Shown here: positions 48,424-59,548 of the stretch, one piece after another
Numbering within the stretch: the first letter of the stretch is position 1
Layout: each line of letters opens with the position of its first letter
Assembly: GCA_009733575.1 (NCBI GenBank)
Contig: ML769526.1
Span: 6,939 to 70,938, forward strand
Direction: 5' to 3'
From: Gymnopus androsaceus JB14
Lineage: Eukaryota; Basidiomycota; Agaricomycetes; Agaricales; Omphalotaceae
Length of the DNA stretch: 64,000 nt
Made by a program: the position numbers and the translations under genes
Notes under the pieces: generated by a model
The model's input: only the letters and a program-made list of their open reading frames with translations
Told to the model about the DNA's origin: nothing
Database searches by the model: none

Positions 48424-48615
48424 ACAAGTTAACATAGGCTGAAACTTGACAAGAATTGGAAAGCCAATGTACTTAGGATATCAAAGCTTCAAAATGCATG
48501 TACTACAGAAAGGAAACATATACAAGTTAACATAGGCTGAAACTTCACATGAATTGGAAAACCAATGTACTGAGGATATCAAAGCTTCAAAATGCATGTA
48601 CTACAGAAAGTAACA
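48424..48615 (+). repeat. 98-bp tandem duplication
   Basis: ACAAGTTAACATAGGCTGAA at 48424 recurs at 48522. The two units are about 95 percent identical through ATGCATGTACTACAGAAAG. No coding meaning is seen. Confidence 0.9.
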
Positions 48616-49215
48616 TATACTGTTATGTGCTGAACATGCATTGAGAGCATGAAAATTATGTACTTTGTGGTCACTAGCATGCATTGGAAAATAATTTTGA
48701 CTCTCTACTCATATTATTGCCATATTTGTGGCAGTAATGCTATTATCCTGCAAGCAAAGCACATACTGTCTTGAAAATTTTCACACTGCAGTACATAGCT
48801 TTTTGCAATCATTACATATTCCCCAGCAGCAGTACATACTTTTTGAACCTTCTGAATCCTGAGGAGTGCGAGCAAAGTAACTTGTCGGGCTAACTTGTCC
48901 TATTCAATCAAGTTAACTTGTTCTTTCCCGCGCTTGCGAGATTAACTTGCCGAGACTCGGCGAAGTGTAACTAACTTGCGTTTTACTAGCGACTTAGTTT
49001 AACACATGTTTTAGATACCATAAATGTAATATCGCTACTATATGCAATGTTATTGCATATATTAAACCCTAACAGCCATATAAGGTCTACATCGATGGCC
49101 GAAACAGTACAGTTACACGTAAGACTACTTATACTATGTACTACAGTGAAAATCAATGTTCTGAGTGCACGACATCTGAATCTGTCGGATTGGAGTTACC
49201 TTAAGCACACTAGTC
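48616..49215. other. No gene seen; AACTTG-rich stretch
   Basis: A cluster of (T)AACTTG words lies at 48880-48985. Otherwise AT-rich and non-coding. Confidence 0.45.
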
Positions 49216-49716
49216 CAAGGGGGTTCAAATTTTATAAAAAATGACCGGACGTCAATTTTTTTTCTTGCACCTGGTCGGCAGACTAACTAACTATGTAAGC
49301 ATTCCCACGCCCATATATGGTATATCATGATAAGATCTTATCATGGATGGCTCTTTATAGACACTGTTTGGACACTGTACCCTCAGTTTGAGCTTTGTTC
49401 TTGATTATAATTGAAATCCATAGACTGTAGTGCATCCCCATTAATTCTTCTGAAAAATATGATACTACCATTCATTGTAAGTCCTGCAAAGCAAGTACAA
49501 GGGCTGAGGTGTAGTATGGCTACAGAGTAAGTATACAAGTAAGGCTGCATACTTATACTTCAAAGGATGTGAGATCTACTCATTTATGAAACTTCAAGAC
49601 TGCCCAAAGTGGTCAAAATAGGTCAAATTTTGGGTGTCAAAATTTTTTTTCTCTGCCTGAGGGCTGGACTAACTAACCTAGGCCCGGTTGGGTGCTAAAT
49701 TCTTTGAACCCCCTTG
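49216..49716. mobile_element. 501-bp MITE with 8-bp target duplication (hAT-like)
   Basis: Inverted ends CAAGGGGGTTCAAA (49216-49229) and complement (49703-49716) are perfect over 14 bp. CACTAGTC flanks both sides (49208-49215 and 49717-49724). An 8-bp duplication is the usual signature of hAT elements. No coding capacity. Confidence 0.88.
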
Positions 49717-49998
49717 CACTAGTCAAAAGTAACACTGAATTACAAAAAGTCTCAATGAGTGTAGCAAGTATGGTATCTTACGGGTGCTCAAAGGGCCTTG
49801 ATAATACTATGGTATACAGTAGTGTATGCCTATAACACTGGGACTGTATACACGATGCTTAGGCATAGTATGATAATGTATAAACAGAGTTTAAGTATGC
49901 CCTTTTGCTTGTAGATAATACTGTGGTAGGTATAACCTGTGCTGGCTACCAATGTCGAACTTCTTGACTTAACATGTAAGTGAACAAGAACTTAACTT

Positions 49999-50040
49999 GG
50001 ATAATTCTGTTTCGCAACCCCCCTGATGCGAAACAACCCC
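49999..50040 (+). repeat. MULE left terminal inverted repeat
   Basis: The first 29 bp match the right end perfectly. It contains the small inverted pair GTTTCGCA and TGCGAAAC around a run of C. Confidence 0.8.
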
Positions 50041-50157
50041 AAAATAGCAGCAACCCTTTCAAGCACTTTGTTCGACGAAGCTGCTGGTCGGGGATGTCCC
50101 GTCATGGCGCCGGATCTGGTGGCGTGACATGACATTAATTATTTCAGGTTGCCCGGG

Positions 50158-51317
50158 ATCCCGGGAGTCCAACTCCGAGTCCAAGTCCAAAATCTAAGTC
50201 CGAGTCCAAGTTTCTATATAACTCTAAGTATCATATAATATATATCTAGTATGAGCACCTATGAGTACCCTACTAGAGTTATATATAGTCCACAATAAAG
50301 TCATAAGTGTGAATGGCGGAGTCCAGGCTTAGCGCCCACATTAGTTGGGTGCTTTGATGCACGTATCTGCACACAACAATGTCAGTACTACTCGATACAC
50401 TACAAAATGCATCCAGCGAGGCCTGCTCATATGCATTATCTCAAATAGTTTAATCTAGCGAGACGTTGAGTTGAGCGACGAAACGCAAAGAGGGGCGATA
50501 CACGAGACTGGTAGAGCGACGAGATGAGAGAAGAAAACGTAAGTAAACTATACAAGGAAGAATAGTCCGAGTCCATACCTGGTAGAGCGACGAGATGAGA
50601 GAAGAATTAAATCTCTCATTGCTCTACCAGGGAATATATAGTCGAGTCGACTGCTTTGACTGGTCAAAGCAGGAACAGGTCTGTGGCCAAACTGTGGTCA
50701 AGGCCGTCAGTTATTGTGTCAGGACAATAACGAACGAGAGGTGAGCAACTCACCGAACGATCATCCTCACCGAGGGAGATCAAGTTCGAGGCATCTCTCA
50801 CTTGGGACCCAAGGGGTGGAGAGGAGCCCGCCCTTCCTGCTTACAATCTGAGAGGCGAGGAAGGGCATGAGTGTCTGTGAGACGAGAAGCGCTAAGAGGA
50901 CTTACTCTCAGATTAAACTCGTGTAAACATTAGTTTAAACACAATGCATTTACTCTCTTCATTGTCTGACTCAAGAACAACATATTACTTAATACTATTG
51001 TATCCCTCAGACCACGACAATCCCCTCAATACACCGCCAATACTTCCGAATGAAGGCAAGGTATTTCTTAGACATGCATGCAGGATGAATAATGACAATG
51101 TAGAGGCCTGCTGGGATGTAGTAAAGGACCTGTCTTGGCAAGGACCGCGTGGCTCATTTCCTCCCTATACGAGTACTACATAATAAGTTCCCAGTGTCCC
51201 AAAACCCTCTAACCCTGGACTAGATCCTAGACTAGATTCTGGACTTTGGACTGGACTTAGATACTTGGACTCAGGTTTCGGACTTGGACTTAGACTTGGA
51301 CTTGGACTTGGACTCTT
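50158..51317. repeat. Inverted minisatellites of GAGTCCAAGTCC type
   Basis: GAGTCCAAGTCC-like units at 50158-50212 are mirrored by GACTTGGACTT units at 51226-51317 on the other strand. The arms are tandem arrays, as in foldback elements. The intervening 1 kb has one short open frame (50944-51183) of unknown meaning. Confidence 0.6.
50507..50632 (+). repeat. Direct repeat and hairpin
   Basis: CTGGTAGAGCGACGAGATGA occurs at about 50508 and again at about 50578. The second copy is followed within 30 bp by its partial complement (TCTCTCAT...GCTCTACCAG), forming a likely hairpin at 50578-50629. It is not a tRNA: no acceptor or anticodon arms fit. Confidence 0.6.
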
Positions 51318-51596
51318 GAGTAGCCTCTTTGGAGACGCAAGTGCATGGCGCTTAAAATGTTGGCTTGTGACCAAAAGGAAGGGCTACCGTTTTTTTCTGT
51401 CAAAGACCAACGTCATGTGATTTTTGAGTCGTTGTTTCTCACTTCCATCATCGCCGCCTTTCGTTTGCCGCCACTCCTTGATTTTTTTCTCCATCCATTA
51501 TTCCTTCGGTGTCTATTCCTGATTATGGTTTTTGGTGGTCGGTGAGTTCTTTTTCTATACTTTCCTATGTTTTCAGCTTAATCTCGTTAATTGCAG

Positions 51597-52185
51597 CTTG
51601 CAAAATCTGGAAAGACCGGTGGAAAGGCCTCTGGCAAAGGTTCTGGCAAATTGACCTCGCGTTCAGCCAAAGCGGGTCTCCAGTTACCTGTTGGTCGTGT
51701 CCACAGACTGTTAAAGAAGGGCAACTATGCTCAGCATGTTGGTGCTGGTGCTCCTGGTTAGTTTTCTTCAACTTTTTTCTTTGCTTGTTTTCTAACGCCT
51801 CTCTTTTCTAGTCTACCTCGCAACTGTCCTCAATAACCTCGCTACCGAGATTCTTGAGCTTGCTGGTAATGCTGCTTGTGATAACAAGAAGCAACGTACC
51901 GTTTCTCGTCACCTCCAACTCGCCATCCGAAACGATGAAGAGTGAGTCGACTTGCTTTCTTTTGTGCTCATTCGCTAATATTCCGCTTTCCTTAGGTTAA
52001 ACAGACTCCTCGGCGACGTTGTCATCTCTCAGGGTGGTGTCGTTCCTCACATCGAGTCTCAGCTTTTGCCAACAAGATCCAAGGGCAAATATGATAGTGC
52101 TTGGAAAATTGATATTCATGAAGTAGATGTGCTTTGGTCCAAAGTACCTGTATGTCATGAACGTCTATTTTCTAGATGTGACTGA
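51597..52185 (+). CDS. Histone H2A-like gene, divergent, C-terminal tail replaced
   Basis: Three visible exons (51597-51756, 51812-51941, 51996-52185) join across GT-AG introns and give a near-complete histone fold. They encode [61 protein letters not shown] and [16 protein letters not shown]. This is canonical H2A rather than H2A.Z. Odd points: VLNNL replaces the usual VLEYL, removing one acidic-patch Glu. Arg-Pro to Arg/Ser changes also occur. After LLPTRSKGK the protein continues with 30 unrelated residues to TGA 52185, without the SQ(E/D) damage-signalling end. The first exon with the ATG is uncertain (a candidate at 51526 is out of phase). It lies inside the MULE ends. Retained introns mean it was copied as DNA. 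Confidence 0.75.
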
Positions 52186-52814
52186 GCATTGACATGCAAG
52201 AAGTGCAGGGCATTGTGAGGAAGATTGAAGGTCTTATGCCATGAGTTGTACGCTATACTACTATTGTATCAGTTACTATTTATCTGGCATTGTTTTAGGA
52301 TGGATTGACGAGTTGACTGCCACCGTCAATTGGTTAAACGTGCCCAATGTCCCTAGTACCCTTGATGCGCTATAAATTTTTTTTGGCATGGTGTACTGCA
52401 TTTTGTGCTTGGTTTCCCGGATGCTATTCATTACGGGTGGGACCTGTTCCTCTTCCTTTGGCTTGGGCTTTCTAATATATATATACATCTGTTTCTAGAC
52501 CGCCACCACCCGATGTACCCGAATACCACTTGGGTTTCATTATGAATACGTAGTGTCTTTGTATAGGATTGAGGCTCTGCAATGGGTACAACACCATCAC
52601 TTTGGAGCCTTGTAGGTCCATCCAACAATTGAGCCATTCTTTTGCTGCATACTTAGCATGTTGTTGCTGTTTCCAGACCGACTGCACTCTCGTATACCTT
52701 TCAGTCCTACCTGATTGGGTCTGCTTTTCCCTTGCTTCCTGACAATGTATAGTAAGTCTTTTTTTTTTTCTTATGACGAGAATCTCATAATTTAATCTCA
52801 GTTCTTCTCAGAGT
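52186..52814. other. Spacer between H2A-like and Ulp1-like genes
   Basis: No convincing gene. A poly-T run near 52757 and AT-rich text upstream of the protease ATG could be promoter sequence. Confidence 0.4.
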
Positions 52815-54112
52815 ATGGTTAAATACTTGGTGGTCAAAACTGGAGACTGCGATCTCACTACTCATACACTTTCACTCTTTGAACCAACTGCGATACGTTT
52901 CTTCGAATCCAAATGTCCTCATTTGACAAATACATGACATCCGGATTGTCTGTTCTTTACTTGTCTGCATATTTCTCTAATATATCTTTCCGGGATGCCG
53001 TGCTGCTGAGCATGCCTGAAGCGCTTCCTCAAGGCTCACTCATGAAGTGGGTCTTCCTCCCCAAGATTCATGTTGAGGAAGAGGCTCTATTTGTGTCTCC
53101 CACCGAGCAGATTCTAGCTCAATCCGACTTGCTTCCTTTGATGTCAGAGTTAAGGGAGGCCTTCGATGCTGGAAAGCGCTCTGTTGCCGTTACTATCAAG
53201 TTGGAGAGTGGCGAGGATCATGCAATCTTCCATTTTGCCAAGGTTTGTATTGCATTCAAATCATTTGTTGTATCATACTAATGTGTTGTGCTACAATTAG
53301 CTTTGTCTTTTTACTTACATCAACAACTCTCGAGAGTCGAGAGGCGGTATCTTTTTCCACTGAACTCTTGGACCACATCCATGGCACAGATGTATTCTCA
53401 GATGAGGTCGTTGAATCTATTCTGGATGAGTGTATTACAGCTCCTATCAATGGGTTTCAAACCTCTGACTATCCTCTGTGGAAGCTTGGCACCTTACTCC
53501 ATGAGAATTACGTCGACGAGGAGGTGATTAACAGTCTTACGGAGCTGCTTTACCTTCGCCATGGTGCCATCTGGAGAGCCTTCAGTCATTATACCTCCCA
53601 CATTCTTTTTTGGTAATGCTTCCCATCACAATGGTCACATCTCTGGTCCAAATGTAGATGCATTGTGCAACCATCTCAATGCTCTCCCCTACTCAGTCCG
53701 CGCTTTTGCATTTCTCGCCTGCTTGGACAATCACTTTACGGCCTATTTCTATGATCGTACCTGTCTAGAGTATGGAGATACTCTGGATGGTGGAGCTACA
53801 GGCACCCCTCGCTTTGCTCTTTGTGCTACCCAAGAGCTTCTAAAAGGCATTGATCTCCCGCAGACAACAACATTGGTCAAGGGGGAAGTTTCTCTCCAAG
53901 GTCCTGCATCCGGTAGTTGTGGTATTGGTGGCTTCATTTTCATTGAAAGGCATCTTGACCCTTGTGTGCCTGTTTGGACACACAAAATGTCTGGTTTTCA
54001 TTGGGACCGTCTCCTATCAGACTTACTACTTTATAATATGATTGCGAAAGATTCGCTACCTGCAAGTTCAATGTCAAGTTTCATTTCTGTTTTACTGAGC
54101 TCAATTTTTTGA
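52815..54112 (+). pseudogene. Ulp1-like cysteine protease of the MULE
   Basis: ATG at 52815 starts MVKYLVVKTGDCDLTTHTLS. After a one-base change near 52925 it continues with GSLMKWVFLPKIHVEEEALF, and after an intron with LLDHIHGTDVFSDEVVESIL and PLWKLGTLLHENYVDEEVIN. After another shift near 53575 comes the catalytic part: CLDNHFTAYFYDRTCLEYGD with His then Asp, and GPASGSCGIGGFIFIERHLD with a Cys. The His-Asp-Cys order and spacing fit a distant member of the C48 Ulp1/SENP class, expected to act on SUMO or a related modifier. Plant MULEs with ULP1-like genes are known. The catalytic residues are present, but the frame is broken twice. Confidence 0.6.
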
Positions 54113-54118
54113 TAGGAA

Positions 54119-54409
54119 GAAGCACAGTGGCTTTCCCCATGTTTAACGCGACCACTGCTGAAGGCTGGTACAGCTCATCCGGAATTCGATACATTGTTTG
54201 ACATTGAATATGTTGATTATAACATGTCTGTGCCTACACTAAGGCTTTCTTTTTGTAATCCTATACTGAACAATGCTAATAATGAATATTATACTAGAGC
54301 TTTCATCCGATCCATGGATTTTTTGCGGAACTCCAAAAGCCGATTTCTACAAGCAGACTCTGGCATTCATTGGCAATGCCAGTTAGAGCCCCTGGAGCTC
54401 TTGATCTGA
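54119..54409 (+). pseudogene. C-terminal extension of the protease gene
   Basis: After an apparent acceptor ending at TTGATAG the frame reads EEAQWLSPCLTRPLLKAGTA and RAFIRSMDFLRNSKSRFLQA, then overlaps the start of the transposase frame at 54370. It may be the junction between the protease and transposase in one original polyprotein, or the protease tail. No domain is recognised. Confidence 0.4.
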
Positions 54410-57400
54410 ACTCTAATGGCTTCTCACTGGACACCTCACACTCCGTTGTTAAACAGGAGTTTGCAACAATCGACCTTACTCTCTCTCTGATTGGCCCCAC
54501 TGTTGAGCCTGAGCCTTTCATAATCAACCTCTCTTTGGATGGCTTGCATTCTGCAGTCAAACCTGAGCCTTTCATGGTCGACCTTCCTCTCTCTTCTGAT
54601 AGCTCACGTTCGGACGTTAAACCTGAGCCTTTCATAATCGACCTCTCTTTGGATGGCTTGCATTCTGCTGTCAAGCCTGAGCCTTTCATGATCCACCTTC
54701 CTCTCTCTTCCAATAGCTCACGTTTGGTTGTTAAACCTGAGCTTTGCACAATCGACCTCACTCTCTCTCCACCATTGAATGCATGCATCGCATTTAAAAC
54801 GGTGCCAGATGATGACTGCATGATGCTCAATCCACAGCCAGCTGTTTCTCATCAGGCACCTGTGATCACTGATACAATCCTTGCTGAAGGTGCTGTATTC
54901 AAGGGATGGGAGGAAGCCTGTACTGCTATTTATGATGCTGAAGAAAAGCTCAGTCATATTTGGAAGACTGACCAGTCAAAGAAGGATGGTGGGGGACAGT
55001 TGAAGAAGGTCACTCTACAGTGTCATTATTCCGGCCATCACGTTCCCTGCCATTTCAAGGTTCTTGATCCATCAGACCATTGGCAAGGAAGGAGCATCAA
55101 GATGTCCTGTACTGCCTATATCAATATCAACTGTGTTCAGCCTGGTATGTGGCATCTATCGAAAGTGGAGCGTCTTCATAACCATGACCGGGAGATTCCT
55201 ATGGGTGGAACTGCTCCTAAACATCCTCTATCTTCTCAGAAGGAATTGGTGGCCTCACTTGCTACCTCCTCTATGTCTCGTAGCCAGCTTTCTAAAGTTC
55301 TGCAGCACCACCTTCCTGGTAACCCTCTCGAACCACGACAGGTGACCAATCTTATCAACAAGGCTTGAGCTGTTGCTCGAGAAGAGGTTGCTGCACTTGG
55401 TGGTGATATCTCTGCTATTCTGGCCTATATTTGACAATGGACACAGGAGGGGCAGAACTGGTGCTATGATATCTTGCTTAATACTGAACAGAAGGTTGTT
55501 GGTATCTGGTGGATGTCTCCAGAACAGGTGAAACTTGTTCAACGGTACTGGGATCTGCTACTCAATGACAATTCATACAATCAAAACCAGTATGGATGTC
55601 TGACCAATATCAGTATAGCAATTGGTGGAGATGGCATGTCACGCAATGTGTGGTATGCATTTCATGAGAGCAAGGACATCGATACTCATAACTGGGTCTG
55701 GCGTTGTCATCTAGATGCTGCCGGACATCCTCCCCTCTGTTTATTTATCAACCACCACCCTTCTCTTATTGCAAGTGCAACAATAACCATGCCTCTCACT
55801 GATCAGATATACTGTCTTCATCACTTAGATGGCAATATCGCTCAACACCTATGTCCTGCTTTAGGTAGCGAGTGGCAAAACTTTAGCTCCGAGTTTTGGG
55901 ATGTCTACCGCGCTGTGTCTCCTAGCGAATTTGATCTTAAATGGGCTCGACTCCTTGAACGCTTTCCACACCCCACTGTTCTCAGATATTTGGAGGAGGA
56001 AATATATCCTTGTAGGGATCGCTGGGCCTGGGCATGGATCGGGACACGTTTTACAGCTGGAATACGGACAACAGGGAGGCCTGAAGTTGAGAATTGAGTT
56101 ATGAAGCTGCTTAGCGGCTCAAGGAAAACTTTCTTTCAGGTGTTTGAGGTGTTTGTTGAGTGTTCTGAGTCTCAGAAGAATGATGAACACATTTGAACTC
56201 GACAGGTCATTATTTTTATATCTTCATTTTATATACTTTTGCTAATGTTTATTACAGTCTTCTCGCCGCCAGTATCCTACTCATGTTGAGCAAGTCTTCC
56301 GTCCAATTATAGAGCTTTTGAGGCTTCATGCTGGTCCCTTTGCTTTGCAAAAGTCATGGACAGAAATGGACAAATCGGTGTTTTATAATGTAGAGGTAAT
56401 TCAACGACCACCGGGTGCAGATGGCTTTGTACATTTTGGATATCTTTCTTCTATACCAAATTCTAATTTCCACACAGAAGGACTACTTCGTGAATCGCAA
56501 GGATGGACCAGGTTTTAAGTGGAAAGACAATGAAGAGAAGGTATGTCCGTTTGTACTTACCTTACAGGCTTTAAAGCTCATTGCAATCTTTCCAGAATAT
56601 GTTCAACCAATTTGACAATGATACCACGTATATATCAACATCTCACTTGCTTCACCTTCTTGGAGCTGTCGGTATACAGGTTACTCATTTACTCCGAGTG
56701 GTTCACTTATCGGAAGCTGGTGCATCTCACATCTTAGCTGTTTTATCTGATGGCCGGGTTGTATGTGATTGTTGCATGGGAATCAATTTGGGAATCCCAT
56801 GTCGACATTTCTTTACCGCATGGCTGAGATTTTCAGGTTTGGGCTTTCACCTTAGTATGATCCATTCAAGGCAAGTTGTGCCATTCTCGCTCGTTAATTC
56901 ACTTATCAAGCACATTATGTCTAGATGGTACCAGGATGATAAACTGAAGGTTGAAGACACACCCACTATAACTTTCAATGACAAAGTGCAACCACTTGAT
57001 GCTAGGCTCAGTTCTCTTCGTCTGCCAGCAGTCAGCTATTCCAATCCATTCGAAACTCTTTCCACTCCTGATCCTCCCACTCAGACTCTTGGCGCTTGGG
57101 TAGTCCATGAGGAGGCCACGGCTGCTTTACAACCGCTTTTATCTGGCATTCATACGGCAGACGACTTATCAGAATTATTGGAAGGTCTGCATGATATTTG
57201 GTGAGCTGTCTAACTTGGTAGACCCTCAATTTATACTGAGCCTTCTAATTCAGCCGTGTTCGGATGAAGAACAAGAACAAGAACACATTCATGATCCACC
57301 AGCATTGAACCCAAAGGGCCGCCCACATACTGCTAGGATTACTAGTGCAATTGAAGGACCCCCTCGGGGTGGTGGTGTGCGAGCGGGGAATGGAAAATTT

Positions 57401-57583
57401 GGGTTGCGTGTTGCCCCAAAGCGCTCATACAAGCAGGCGGAGCTTGATCTGGATCCTGGTAACAGTGATGAGGGCGAGGATGGAGAGCAACCAGCTAAAC
57501 GTCATAAGAGAGTATTCAAATGCTCCCTCTGTCGGCAGCCTGGCCATTGCAGAGACAAATGTCCTTTTATACCACGGACCTGA
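54370..57583 (+). pseudogene. MULE transposase with SUMO-site/SIM-like N-terminal repeats
   Basis: The N-terminus carries six tandem motifs of about 20 residues, each VKPEP-like followed by IDLTL-like (54445-54780). Next is a zinc-like region (LQCHYSGHHVPCHFKV ... LHNHDREIP) and then the MULE core (NSYNQNQYGCLTNISIAIGG; EVEN with the Glu). SWIM-type zinc text follows (VVCDCCMGINLGIPCRHFF), and at the C-terminus a CCHC knuckle (CSLCRQPGHCRDKC). Stops are TGA at 55366-55368, 55432-55434 and 56095-56097, all in one frame. The position of the second catalytic Asp reads Asn (FINHHPSLI). Introns near 56110-56260, 56396-56475, 56540-56595 and 57204-57253 are likely. The gene is inactive. Confidence 0.78.
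54445..54780 (+). repeat. Tandem SUMO-acceptor / SIM-like coding repeats
   Basis: Six units of about 60 bp, partly organised as 120-bp doublets. Encoded cores: VKQEF..IDLTL, VEPEPF.INLSL, VKPEPF.VDLPL, VKPEPF.IDLSL, VKPEPF.IHLPL and VKPEL..IDLTL. Five keep a hydrophobic-Lys-x-Glu tetrapeptide, the SUMO-attachment consensus. All have an aliphatic-Asp/Asn/His-Leu-x-Leu core like SUMO-interaction motifs. Confidence 0.8.
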
Positions 57584-57756
57584 GTAGTTTTTGTATTGTC
57601 CATTGTATATATGTCTTACAAACAGTCACTCGACTTGCTCATTACACTACATATTAATTAATGTTACCTGTGACACCTATTGGATGATCTTCGCCGGTGG
57701 TCATCGGAGAGCTCCAGAGAGAGCAGTAGGATTGTCAAACTCCGAATGAAGCTTGA

Positions 57757-57798
57757 TGGGTTGTTGCGTATCAGGGGGGTTGCGAAACAGAATTATCC
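57757..57798 (-). repeat. MULE right terminal inverted repeat
   Basis: Reverse complement of 49999-50040 with two mismatches. It lies 174 bp after the transposase stop codon. Confidence 0.8.
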
Positions 57799-58075
57799 AC
57801 TTAATCTGGGGTTCAGCATCATTAAAATTCAACTCTTAAGCAATGTATTAAGACTATATCCACAAATCAGCTATGAAAGCATTTCATCTTGGTAAAATAT
57901 GTATGTATGCTATTTGATATCTATCTGATACTCATGTAAAGTACAATGGCACTAATCTCAGATATCTGCTGCAGGTTCAATAAAAGTTATATCATCATCT
58001 CTGTGCTTTTTAGTTGCCTACGTGTTCCTCTGACTCTTCCTTTACCTCCAGATTGACCACTTCCATGAGTATCCT

Positions 58076-59168
58076 TCATTTCAAGCTCATCATCCTCCAG
58101 ATCATGGAAAATTTCCAACTCCTCCTGTGACACCATTTTGTGACTTCTTTCATGTTAGATACAAACTCTGGGTCATCACAGTAATCCTTTCTTGTACGTT
58201 TCTTGGTATTTGGATCACCTCGGAGTCTGTTAGGTTGAGGATTATGTTGGAGGTTATATGGCTTGGAAGGGGTGGAATCAATATCCGTTGATTTAGTCAA
58301 CTTTTTTGACTTTGGAGGCAAAGGAGGCAGTGCTATTGGTGGTGAATATATGATCTGCCCTTGAGGTGTGCACATCTTGCTGTTGATTTTTGAAACTCCC
58401 CAGCTGTATGATGATGCGTCTGCATTATGTGCAGTAATGGCCCAATTTTCATCATGAAAAAGCCTGGTATTATGCTCATTATTAGTAACTAGTTTTGATC
58501 CCCCATATAAACGATGGCCAATGTAGACTGGGGAAAAACACGTGTCTCTTGAAGATTGAGAAGCTGCGAGAGCACTTTCAGGCACAGACAGATGTCTTTT
58601 CAGATATCCCAGCGAGGCCAAGGATAAGCATCCTTCATTACTTTCTGGATTTGCATGCCAGATGGTATATCTCAATGTCATCCTCTGGAGTCCTGTCAAG
58701 ATAAACCCTTACAGCCACCAGATCAAGGAGAACTCGGGCAACATCAATGCTAGGCATTAACCTTCCAATTATACTTTGAGTAGGAGCCTGCCGTATTCTA
58801 TGCCCCAGAATAATACAAGCAGCTTCTGAGATTGAATAATCTCCTGGAAGAAGATCATAGTCGAAGCATTCATCCCTGAATAAATTTGCAATCGAAAGGA
58901 CTCTCTTTCCTTCTGATCTTGACCACTTGGTGAACTGTTCTTTGTTAGATCCCAATCCTGACCACCTTCTGAAGAGATCTACAATAGGATGAGGTGATGT
59001 TCCGAATATGATTTCAGCTGTCCCATCTTGGGCATCATTCAATGCCTTAGAAATAGCGGCATCCTCATAGCTGTAAAGGTCTACAGCATCCTGCATAAGT
59101 GAGACTGGCCATTTCAAATCACCTACAGTTCCCTGAAGTTTTTTTAATACAGTTGTTGATAAGAGCAA
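58076..59168 (-). pseudogene. C-terminal part of third transposase-like gene
   Basis: The minus strand reads TVGDLKWPVSLMQDAVDLYS, EGKRVLSIANLFRDECFDYD and CIILGHRIRQAPTQSIIGRL. After a frame change comes a Ser/Pro/Lys-rich tail with a basic tract (NTKKRTRKDYCDD). It is helical text of unknown function, collinear with the gene upstream. It could be a DNA-binding or targeting tail. No family name can be given. Confidence 0.4.
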
Positions 59169-59548
59169 AGAAAATACTTACAGGTAGGAAGACATTTCTA
59201 GAAGCTTCCTGGACATCTTGAATACTCAAAATCACAGTGTATTTCTCTGGCGCTTCCCCTTTTGAGTATATATTTCCAGAATAAAACTGAATAAGTAGTC
59301 CCCATGCATTCCTCTCCCAGCTGACTACCTTGGCAGCCTACAATTTGCATTTTCTTATATTCTTAGTCTTAATCATCATAAATTGTCCTACCCTAATAAT
59401 AAAAGCCTAACAGTTAGTGCCATACAGCTCACTTAGGAATCAACTCAGATCTTACAGCTTTGCAATAGCTTGTCTACAATTCTCAGTGTCCACAACTTAG
59501 TCTCAACATCACAGTCCAATCCCGGGCGATAATTTTCATCTTCAGTGT

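Larger units (their letters stand above)
49999..57798 (+). mobile_element. MULE DNA transposon, 7.8 kb, carrying H2A-like and Ulp1-like genes
   Basis: The ends at 49999-50040 and 57757-57798 are inverted copies (42 bp, two mismatches) starting GGATAATTCTGTTTCGCAAC. Flanks are ACTTAACTT and ACTTAATCT, a possible decayed 9-bp target duplication as expected for Mutator-like elements. Inside, on the plus strand, lie in order an H2A-like gene, a Ulp1-like protease gene and a MULE transposase gene with SWIM and CCHC zinc motifs. The pairing of ends is inferred from sequence alone. A smaller element plus an unrelated H2A copy cannot be excluded. Confidence 0.7.

Noticed and set aside
50507..50632. 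tRNA-like text GGTAGAGC and a later GTTCGAGGC
   Set aside because: The words resemble D-arm and T-arm text, but no acceptor stem, anticodon arm or spacing fits a tRNA.
51597..52185. H2A.Z identity for the histone-like gene
   Set aside because: KGNYAQ, GAGAP and DNKK text is that of canonical H2A; H2A.Z-specific loops are not seen.
49999..57798. Claim that the MULE is currently active
   Set aside because: Three TGA stops, frame breaks and an Asn at a catalytic position make this copy inactive; at most it could be moved by another copy.
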